A stretch of 64,000 nt of DNA, taken from assembly GCA_038501195.1 (NCBI GenBank), contig JBBPUQ010000003.1, forward strand, positions 1,752,501 to 1,816,500. The letters run 5' to 3'. The position numbers and the translations under genes were made by a program. Each line of letters starts with the position of its first letter. The first letter of the stretch is position 1. The notes under the pieces were generated by a model, which worked only from the letters and a program-made list of their open reading frames with translations, did not search any database and was not told where the DNA came from. The DNA is from Nemania diffusa (Eukaryota; Ascomycota; Sordariomycetes; Xylariales; Xylariaceae). Positions 36,350 through 46,213 of this stretch are shown piece by piece.

Positions 36350-39300
36350 TTTATTACACGAAGTGAGGGTAAATGATGAATTGATAGTAAATAGACTTGA
36401 TAACGATTGGTTATCCCGATCCGAAGAAAACCCCAAAATATCAGATCCTTCGAGAACCGCAGTTCAAGGCAGCCTGGCGACAGGCTGAGGCAAGACAAAA
36501 AGATGTGAGTCTGTATTGTTGGTGCGCAGTATGCAGGCTTCGTTTCTGAGCCAGAAGAAGCGCAGCTTAGTGTGTCCCTAAGGACCGTTTTGTTATAACA
36601 GGAGAACCATGACTACCTGTTGTGGATCTGGCGGTAGAAGAGAGAAGAGTTGGTGGATATACGAGCCGTAGTGTACAGCTCAGTAGTCGAGACAAACAAA
36701 ACGGCGTGGAGGATGACGAAGGATTTGTTTAGTTGAAGAGAGGCGGATGGCAGTTAAACAGGAGGATGACCAACGAGCTCAGAACTGAATGAATTCAGAT
36801 GCCGTGCACACCTACTAATTAAGCAGCACACAAGAGGCGCAAGGGTCTTGGGTAAGCTTGGCCCTCGCTAGCCCTGGCATCAGATCAAGTGGCGCAGAGG
36901 GATCTACAAATAGTCCCGAAGAGGTCAAATGCGCGCGTCGTTGGATGCAAGGAGCAACAGCACAACAGTGCTAAAGTCCACGAGGCACCAAACCGGAAAA
37001 GATAGCTACAGGTCTCCAGAAATCAAAAGAAAAGGAGTAGTGGAAAGAAGCAGAAAATGGTGGGAGGCAGGCGTGGATTTAGTAGGTATCGAAGAAATGA
37101 AGAAAAAGACGCTCGCGAGTGGGAGACTGAGCGAGGGTGGCGGAACCAGGGCAAAAACCTGAGATATGTATCAAGTGCTAATGAGAATACCGATAAATAC
37201 TAAATCAGATGAGGTCACAGTGTACCGGATAGGTGGGTTTCCTGTTTTCTTAATGCCCTTTTTCTCACTCCCTTTCAGCGGTCAGCTTAGACCATTCCAT
37301 TAGCTTTCTACATAGAAGGTTAACACCGACATACTGTAATGGTCTTGGAATAGGTAGTACAGTAGGTATTAATCATAGCTACAGTACAGCGCCCTACGGA
37401 GGTGGTGTACGGTCATATGCAGTGCTACAGTAAGATAAAAATCAATCAGCACTATGTGAGGCGGTATGTGGCCATCGGATATGGCAAGCGCCTCCCCTGC
37501 CTTCCAAGGTTCTGAGGTTCCTTTGCGCTTATTGCGGCAGGTATTGGCATTCAAATTGGGAGGGTACAAGCAGATCATATGCAATTAAAGCGTTGCTAAG
37601 TAGCTCGGCATGCCTCAAAGGGGGAGTGGGGTTCTTTCTAGGCCCCCTTGTATACAGTATTGGAAACTTACACCAGGTACCTACATGGTAGGTCCTGCAG
37701 ACAACCATTAAGCTTCCACTAAGCACCAAGCACCGCATGCAGCCTTTCCCAATAACGACAAATTGCCCAAGAGCGGCTAATCAAGGCTTGGACTTTCTTG
37801 GCCAGCGAGCTAGGCATATAATAAAGGGTCTAAAATCCCTTTTCATCATACCAGTAGGTATATCAACCAACCAGAAACGATTGGTTGTAGCTCGAAATTT
37901 GTATGCGACCTCTAATGCAGCTCATACCCTCTAGTTAGTACTATACCTAGTGTAAAGCTAGGAGGTACTGGTAGCTACCTGTGTACATGGTTATGTAAAG
38001 AAAAGGTCTTAGTTTCGCTCATGTCTCCTTCAAAAAATTTTAAAGGTTTTTTTTTGGCCTTGTATGCACAGCATGGGAGCTGGGCTATATCACCGGGAAT
38101 TGTATGCGTTCGTTAATTAATTCGTGGTACCACAGAAGGTCTCGGCCTATGCCGCCGCATCACAATAGTATGTCAGACCGTTCGCTAAGCGAGCTGGTAT
38201 GCACCGGTTGTCCACATGCAGTTCTGGTCAGCAGGGCAAATCGGCCAAGCCGGGATATTTACAATTATCTAGAATCGATCACCTAGCTACCTACATGTAG
38301 GTAGGTATCCGTTTGTTGACTTCCTGCCTTCACGTGTTCTAGCAATGGCGAATTTCTCGGCTAGCTACAGTTGAAATGATCTCCTTCTAGATACACCCTT
38401 GCCGCATCTAGGATACCCGGGGATTCTACAATTCTACTCACACTACAGAAGCACGAAATTTAAGGTCCGACCGATCCTCAGGCTGCCCATGATCTATGCG
38501 TATATACCTACCTACATACTAGTATAGACTGCACGTGTCTGTACAATATATGGAGACCTACCTATACAGCACTCTTGGTATGAAGTAGGTAGGTATATGA
38601 TAATGGAATAATAACATTGGAATTTGTATAGTTCCTAGTACCTAAGTATACAGTAAATCAATTAGTTATCGTACTTACAGAATGCAAAACAAATCAAAAC
38701 AAATCAAGTGTTGATCAGCTACCAAACCAATCGGGTAGCATAGGCTTTACTCTCGTGAAATATGTGATGATTTATACTGATTGAATAATGTCTGGGCAGG
38801 GCCTGGGCAATGGTCTGAGTCTGGTCTGAGGATCGCCCCCTCTCCTCTCGCTCGCCTCGCAGCTTTGTGATGTACGATAGGTACAACTTACCTAATCCCG
38901 TCGTACTGGTTGGGTGGTACTGTATCTATTGGTATGCGCGATTAAAATGCAGCAAAGCTAAGGTGCGCCACGGGTTGATGACTCGGAACTATTATTAGTT
39001 GGACAGTCATATTAACACTGTCATGTCATATACCGGAGTGGATATACATTCGGAATGGTATACTGCCTAGTGCAATAAATTTCATCGAATTTATAATACA
39101 GATACATCCATGTACACTTGGACGCCGCGCCGGATGATGCACATTAAGCCCTTAACGCCCTGCTTGGCCTGTACATACCACCGTGGTCCCCCGCCGCGCC
39201 CCGTAACGCCCGAAGATGCGATTCTAGCGTACTTAATTACACGCGTGTGGGGGTCGCGACTTATCCCACCTAGGTACTCGTGTATGCGCATGCGACAGAG

Positions 39301-41686
39301 TCTTACCAATGAGCGGTAAACCAAATCATTCCTTACTGCGTACACCTATAAAAAACATGCCAGAGCTGATGTTTGCTCGGCGGTCATATGATTTATTAGC
39401 TTCGGGCCAGCGGCCCAGGCCTTTTTGTCGACAGAGTTGCCTTGACTGTACTATGTAAGTATGTATGACACCTAGGCAGAGTATCATACCAAGACACCAA
39501 GATACCAAGATACTTGGCTTCATTATTTATTTGTTCTCCATTCCGTCTCGGGATATAGATTTCTCTGTCTCCAACACGGCATTCAACTTTCTCAACCTCA
39601 TCTCAAGGCCCGTCCCGAACTCGGATTGCCGCATCTTCGGTTTCAGTTTTGTGCCGGTCGGGATCCTAGTCATGCGCAGCAGATATGTCTCTCATTACAG
39701 TCTACTACCTACTGTAGTCTCCGCCTATGCGTACTGTCACACCTATCGCCATAGAGTTTAGGCAGGTATAAGACTAGCTCCCCTCTTCGGAGCTTGGAAC
39801 GCCTTTCGGTCACTGGTTTGAAACAGTAGCTCGCCCATTTTGTGCAATCCCCAGCTTATCACCACAGTCAAGAAGGCTCAATGGTTGCGCATTACAGTAG
39901 AGAGGGGAATGTTGCTACACCACAACCCCGCATCCTACGCGTACGTATGGTATGCGCAGACTCAGGTTTTTTCTTGACAGGTTACCTACATACCTGCTTG
40001 TAGTGAGTGGATCACGACGACAATCCCAATAGGATGAAAGCCATGGACACAACGACCAGATGATCGGACATGAGCTGTTAGTATTGGCGTATAGACAGGT
40101 GATGTTCATCTGTCTGTCTGAGCATCCTGTTCGTATCAACATTCCCCCGCCAGTCGTGAAACTGGCACGAGTTGTTGTTCTTTACAGGCAGCAGGGTGGC
40201 AAACATTAGGCAGTGTTGAAATTCTGGTACCATAGCTGCAGTATGGACAGTGTTGACGTTATATAGTAACCTCACGGTTGATCAGTTATGTTGATCGACT
40301 CTGTTGGCACCTCAGTCTTGACAACAAGAAAACCTTGATCGATCAACGTCCAGCAGAGAAGCTATCCGGAGGTTTCCTTACACAAACAACTGCTAGAATG
40401 CAAATTCCCAGTCTGTCCCCAGGTAGTGTTCACAATATCCTTGTCATGATCTACGCCCCCAAGCATTTTATTTTGTCAGTCAATGTCAGGGCCCTATTCT
40501 ATTCGAGTAATGACAATCCCCATGTTGTCTCTGTTACTCCTCACTCTATCCTCAACTAATGCACGCTAGTACCTACTGATGGGTATTGTATTGCACACGT
40601 GGTAGATCTGCAGGGTAGGCGCTCTCTAGTTTGTCTGACGGTCTGACGTCTGTCTGACAACTCATCACAGGTAGCTCAAAAACATAAGTATGAAATAAAC
40701 CGAGAGTTTGCCGACGACGGACTACGTGTACCGAATAAGCAGGTTTGGCCACTTACTGTAGATGGATGTTCTAGTATGAGCGGCAATAGACGGTATTACG
40801 TCTATGAAGAGCAGACTGATTAGCAGCTGATCCATCGCAGAATTCTAATGTACTATGTATGTATGGACGTTGACAATATGCACGATGTTCAGCTAGGGGG
40901 CTGAGGCGATATACATAGTATAATGCTGACAGCATCACTTACGCATATGCGTATCGTCAACGCCCATGCCATTAGCTCGTGTTTGTCGGAAATCGGAAAG
41001 TCTCACTTCATTCCGAAGACAAGTGCTCGGATGCTGCGCGCAAGTCACAGCGCCGACCAGCCAAGAATATTCATGGCTATGACCTTGGCCCCTTCTGGCA
41101 TCCCGTTGCTTATTACTTAGGTCTGTCTGCCTAGGTAAGTACACCAATGTCTAATCGGTTCTAAGTAAATAGACCGTAGTACAATAATTCGTTATGCCGT
41201 ATACGCTTCGACTTAAATTTCTAGAACCGTGGAACAAAAATACTACCTATGTATTCTATGCGTATAATATATACTCTATAAGCTCTCCAATGGGAAGCTG
41301 AAGAGTAAAATCGCTCTTCCCAACATACGTTCAAATCTACGTCATGGTCGGGTATCGGATAGAACTTCCAAACCTAGACAAACCTACATTTTAGGTACTC
41401 TGTACCCAACTACGTAATAAGACGATATCTCCACGTGACTTTCTCCCCCTATCTATGCTTATGTAAGGATATCTACTCTGTAGGTACCTAGGTAGTTACC
41501 TGGTAATTAGGATGATAAGATGGTCTAATCACATGATCAACTATCACGTGCATTCTACCCAATCGGGCTAGGCCGATAATCTTCCGACTGTCCGTCGCTC
41601 CAAGCATATCGAATCCCAATTTGCCGCTGTTGACCATTGTGAGCTTCGCTCGTCACGCATTTCTTCAATTGACAACGCCTGTCATC
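36350..41686. other. 5.3-kb gene-empty spacer
   Basis: The DUF2457 promoter and leader lie at the left end, the ATP synthase delta promoter at the right. I find no supported protein gene between. Features seen are a perfect palindrome at 38287-38304, a near-palindrome ACCTACATGGTAGGT at 37679-37693, and many CCTA/TAGG words. Short frames such as 36929-37162, 39465-39761 and 40278-40559 have no motif and are shadowed on the other strand or in other frames. Confidence 0.55.
38287..38304. repeat. Perfect 18-bp palindrome, same sequence as at 3068
   Basis: CTACCTACATGTAGGTAG, identical to the copy 35 kb away. Confidence 0.9.
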
Positions 41687-42482
41687 ATGAACGCCTTCCG
41701 CGTCGCCCGCGCAGCTCTGCGAGCTCGTCCCGCTGCCATGCGGCTCCCCATTCAGCCTCTGCAGCGAAGGGGATACGCTGATGCCGCCCCAGACAAGGCT
41801 CGTATATCCCACAGCATGCATCCCAAGAGTTACCCTACTAACATTGAAATGCAGATCAAGCTAAGCTTGTCCCTCCCTCACCAGGTACGATAACCTCCAA
41901 CGATGCGACAAGGCCGCAGAATACCACCAATTCTGCAGCCCGTCTACGTAAACTCGACCTCGTTGCCGACCCGCACCGCTAATTCCCGCAATAGTCCATC
42001 TACACATCGCAAGGCGTCGTCCAGGTCAACCTCCCCGCTGAGTCTGGAGAGATGGGCGTCCTCGCAAACCACGTGCCTTCGATCGAGCAACTAAAACCCG
42101 GTCTCATCGAGGTAATCGAAGAGAACGGCTCCAGCAAGCAGTTTTTCCGTATGTACATATAGGACAAAGGTCGCATGGGCGTGAGAATTAGACGGCTCAC
42201 TAAAATCTGTATCCAGTTTCTGGCGGTTTCGCTACCGTCCAGCCAAACTCTGTCCTGAGCATCAACGCTGTTGAGGGCTACCCCCTGGAAGATTTCAGCG
42301 CTGAAGCTGTTCGATCTCAGATCGCCGAGGCACAGAAGGTCGCCAACGGCAGTGGCAGTGAGCAGGATATTGCGGAGGCTAAGATCGAGCTAGAGGTAAG
42401 GCACACATCCATTTTTTTCGTTGTGCTCTTCTTTACTGACGACATGTAGGTTCTGGAGAGCTTGCAGGCGGTTCTAAAATAG
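41687..42482 (+). CDS. ATP16: Mitochondrial F1-ATP synthase delta subunit (Atp16 type)
   Basis: Five exons: 41687-41797, 41855-41884, 41995-42148, 42217-42395 and 42450-42482. They give 168 aa. An Arg/Ala-rich mitochondrial presequence (MNAFRVARAALRARPAAMRL) precedes RRGYADAAPDK. The mature protein has the epsilon/delta beta-sandwich: IKLSLSLPHQSIY, VNLPAESGEMGVLANHVPSI, LSGGFATVQPNSVLSINAVE, and the C-terminal helices ending EVLESLQAVLK. It belongs to the central stalk of F1 and couples rotation to catalysis. The first intron (41798-41854) begins with GC, not GT. It has a perfect TACTAAC branch site and ends GCAG, and its removal restores the conserved PDK-IKLSL join. If retained, it would add 19 in-frame residues. 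The stop is TAG. Confidence 0.9.
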
Positions 42483-42874
42483 ACGGTATAGAGAATAGTT
42501 ATCGCACGACAACTTGTACATCAGAATAATTCCCTACGATTCCCGAAAGCGAATTAAGAAGGTTTTGAGCATATTGATATGTTCACGTGCAGTTTCCTTC
42601 GGCTGTGAATGCGACTGCTTGTCATACATATCGCAGTTACCGACCTAGGGATTTTCAAATAGTCGCTACTTCATTCGGCCCGGTACCGTTTCGTCTGAGT
42701 AGTATAAAACACTCTCTGTTCGATTTTCATACTATATATTGTTAAAAGTAGACCTAATGGCTTGCCTAGGCTCTTGGTGTAGCATATATATTCCTTACGC
42801 CAAATTTATATCTAGTACATGACGCACTACCCAGCTTATAGGTCTAACAGTCCTATTTCGAGAGATCGTCTGTC
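42483..42874. other. Spacer between ATP16 and the TAG-punctuated gene
   Basis: 392 bp in tandem orientation, holding the ATP16 3' UTR and the next promoter. Nothing else is seen. Confidence 0.6.
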
Positions 42875-45715
42875 ATGGCTTCGCGCCCACGAGAATATAC
42901 TCCTAATATCTTGAATGCACCCAACGAGAGTGAATTCCCTATTCTCGATAGTCCCGTCCCTATTGGATCCGTTTCACCACGGTTGCGCCGATTCTACACA
43001 TTTTCCAAACAGGTGAACTCATCATCCGAAGACCCTAACTCCATGGAACGCAAACGCGAGCACACAGCTGTCGGTTAGGGACGCCAGCCACACTCTCGTT
43101 TCCCCAAGTCTTCGCCGCGCTCTTTCGATATTCCCGATTTCCAGGCGCCTCCTACTGCCTATTCATTTGTCATCCACAATTGTGGTCGAAATCAGTTTGA
43201 GCGTGCCCAGACATCAGGAACTTGGGCATCACACTCGCTGCAACCTTCAACATGCCGGAAGAGTTTTTCCATGGGTCACTTATGCAACAAATTTGGTCTC
43301 ACAGAAATTCAATCGTCTAGCGGACGACATATTTCTAACACGATCAAAGAGGCTCGGTCCAATCCACCCCGTATTCGCTCACCAACAACTGTTCATGGGG
43401 TACAGTCCTTTGCAAATCCCTTATATCCTGCCGCAGAATCGCAAAATCTGCCATTAGCGTCCCCTATGTCACATAATACCCCGGATACTGAGAAATGGAG
43501 GTCAGCTCGAGACATGTTCACGTAGTACGACATTAGCAGACCCTCTGGTTGGCTTTCGGACATATCTCTCTCAGGGGATGGAAATGCCAGCCCCCGAAGA
43601 TATTGCAGATACTGTGGACACCCTCTCTGCGAAAGTTGCAAGGGCGAGGTGCCAGGTACCACTCCGGAGGCTCATGCTAACTCGTCGCACTATCCTAGCC
43701 CAGATGTCACAAGAGATAGATCACAACATATATCCGCTTCTAAGCCAAATCTGAAATCCATACAGAGGCATCACCAAGAGACAATGCCAGCTGTTCATAC
43801 CTCTGAGAGCCGAAACCAAGGCCGTATAGACATACAGCATCACTCGTCATCCAACTTCCGCGCCGATTCTAGCTGGCTAAAGACAAAAAAGGAGCGTGGA
43901 GAAAACTCAGCATGGTCCGAAACATCTGCGCCGATCTTGAAAGATGATTCGCATACAAACGAAGAACAATCTAAACAGATGCAGAGCCAACTGACACCAG
44001 CCAACAAAATGAACCCATTTCTCTTGAATGATAAGAGGAAGAAAGAAGAGGCCGAGAAAAATAGATCTGTATATCCTCGGAATCAGGTAGAGTGCGACGA
44101 TCCGTTGTGCAGAGCAACCCATACCGGGCACCACCCTTTTCGACATAGTGTTTCCTGTTCTAAGCACGGGAGCGAACAGAGTAGGCGGGTTTTAGACCTT
44201 AGCAGTGATTCAAATAAGCCTGTCCAGATTGAAGCATTCGAAAAGCTTCACTCTGATACAAACCTTCCCCCAAGCCAAGCTCATGACATTCATCGTCACC
44301 ATTCTCCCGGTTTCCATAGCTATGATCACATTGCTGAGCATTTGTCCACGGCAGTCGGCCACAGCGCATACGATCTGCTGAAGGGACGCAAGGAGAAAAA
44401 GGACCAGCCTACCTCCTCCAGAGCAAGCATCAAGTCAAGAATCAAGCCAAGCCCGTATCTTGAGCCTCTTACACAACCCAAGTCAGTCACACAACTTGAT
44501 TCGTTTCAGTGGACTCAGGACACTGTCCCTTCAGGCCATCCAAGCCGCTCAAGTAGCAAGAGGCAACATCATCCCCCTCAAACAAAGGACGTGACAAATG
44601 CATCAGATCATCATTCACACACAATTGCGAGTGAGAAGACTACAAGTGATGCTAGAAATACTATATCAGAAGAAGCTACTATCCACGGTAAGCAAGGGGA
44701 AGACCATAGTGTCTCCAACCTATCTTGGCGTGATAACGCCCCCCCAAGTCTTCGACTCGCCAGCACACCGTCGTGGCTGAGGAATCCGGCCAAGGAAGCA
44801 GCCAATGCTATTGCGCCACTACACCACGTCAATACAAAGAATCACGAAATACATGAGCATGACCATGGGTATCTTTCAAACATCGTTGTCCCTCCCCGTA
44901 CCGAAGATTATGTACGATCGCAGAGCAGCTACGAAGCGGGTTCCCAAGATGAACGCCATCTGCTCTCGAAAAGGCTGCCTCGTACGTCTTCATTGATGCC
45001 AGAAGTACCCAAGTCAGTCCATGCGACACCTAAAATACAAATTGGCCAGGTCTCTCCTGAGGGCGGACAGCGGGCTACCCCCGTTCCGGTATCGAAGCGG
45101 CGTGAAATTTTCGAGACTATCCAAGATGATGGTCCACTAACTTCTCCAGAAAAGAAAGCCACTCATACCCGTAAAACAAGTTCCCAGCAAGCTCAACATC
45201 AAGGGGCAACTTCTACAGCTTGGAGTGGACTGACGCGGTCGCTTATAGAAAGATAGGAGGCTAAGGATTTGCACCTGCACTCGGACACCCGGCTCGGCCA
45301 TGGAGAAAATTCTAACCCTAGACCCCTACATGTCCCCCTTCGCCAACAGGGATCTGGTAAAGCCTTTGCATCTACAACTAATAGAGCTGACCAAGAAGTC
45401 GAGCACAGCGAAACAAAGCCTTGGGTCGAGAAGTCATCCGAGCTGGAAATTGCTAAGCCAACGCCCATCGCCCCTCCAAATCACGAATGCGCTTGGAAGG
45501 ACCGATATCTAGCCCTAACGGCTGAGATCCGTCAGCTCAAGGCCGAGATGTCGACGCGCGCTTCGCTTAGAAGCTCGGAGATTCCCACTCCTGGGTATGA
45601 ACAACACGATGATGACATTGATCTGCTGGGGGTCACTGTCAACTTGCACTTCAGGGACAGAGACGATATTGTCATTGGTACCGACGTGTCTCGGGATACG
45701 TTACCTGCCTAGTAA
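42875..45715 (+). CDS. Long disordered protein with a Cys4 zinc knuckle; frame interrupted by three in-frame TAG codons (possible pseudogene, spliced gene or readthrough)
   Basis: One reading frame runs from ATG 42875 (MASRPREYTPNILNAPNES) to TAG-TAA at 45710-45715, 946 codons. It is broken only by TAG at 43076, 43523 and 45254 (codons 68, 217, 794); no TAA, TGA or frameshift occurs. Each side of every TAG has the same composition: Ser/Pro/His/Gln-rich, disordered. Recognisable parts are RRYCRYCGHPLCESCKGE (a CxxC-x4-CxxC zinc knuckle), a second Cys/His cluster (ECDDPLC...HHPFRHSVSCSKH), and a C-terminal coiled segment CAWKDRYLALTAEIRQLKAE. I do not recognise a named family. Candidate introns ending exactly at the TAGs are 43013-43078 (GTGAAC, CTAAC), 43400-43525 (GTACAG) and 45089-45256 (GTATCG, CTGAC). 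All would be multiples of three and could explain the stops; three nonsense changes (CAG to TAG) are the alternative. Confidence 0.6.
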
Positions 45716-45976
45716 CTAGAGACTAGTTGGAGTGGCGAGCAAAGGCTGCTTTCGAGGATGTAGATGACACCATCAGCCATTCCACGGTTACTGGTTCTGT
45801 AATAAGGATTGGGCTGGCCAACAACTACATGCTTGTTCAAGAGATTGATAAATAGCTAATATGGTTCATTAATAGATTATATGCTTTCTTGAAAATTTGA
45901 CTTGTGATAATAGATAGATAGATTGTAATTATTTTTCTAATTGTTGTTGGTTCGTGAAACAAAAAGATTTCTATCG

Positions 45977-45983
45977 AAAAAAA
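45977..45983 (-). terminator. RNA polymerase III terminator (T7) after the tRNA pair
   Basis: Seven consecutive T on the minus strand, 30 bp past the tRNA-Glu 3' end. It is the first run of four or more T downstream of either tRNA. Confidence 0.7.
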
Positions 45984-46013
45984 TCATCACCTGTCTCCTC
46001 CAATTGTGTTAAC

Positions 46014-46113
46014 TCCGAATCGGGGAATCGAACCCCGGGCTTGACGGTACTTCACAGCATCACAGAGTGATGAAGATGAGAGCGTCAAATGTTAGCCACT
46101 ACACCAATTCGGA
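46014..46113 (-). tRNA. tRNA-Glu (anticodon CTC) with intron
   Basis: The acceptor arms TCCGAAT and ATTCGGA pair over 7 bp. The anticodon stem TGACG/CGTCA encloses a loop starting CTCTCA, giving anticodon CTC. The T arm is CGGGG-TTCGATT-CCCCG. A 29-base intron sits at the canonical place, one base 3' of the anticodon. The B box (GGTTCGATTCC) is intact. Confidence 0.92.
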
Positions 46114-46126
46114 TTGTAAAGTAGAT

Positions 46127-46213
46127 TGCCCACTAGCGGAATCGAACCGCTGATCTTGTCATGGCATCTAGTCGGAATACTAGTGACACGCTATACCACT
46201 TAGCCAAGCGGGC
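46127..46213 (-). tRNA. tRNA-Thr (anticodon AGT) with intron
   Basis: Acceptor GCCCGCT pairs with AGTGGGC (one G-U), followed by discriminator A. The anticodon stem TGTCA/TGACA has loop CTAGTA plus A38, so the anticodon is AGT. A 15-base intron follows position 37. The T arm is AGCGG-TTCGATT-CCGCT. It lies 13 bp upstream of tRNA-Glu on the same strand. Confidence 0.9.

Noticed and set aside
43167..43457. Alternative open frame within the TAG-punctuated gene
   Set aside because: It could be joined by an AG at 43067, but its composition differs from the flanking protein, and it closes before the zinc-knuckle region. The main frame explains more.
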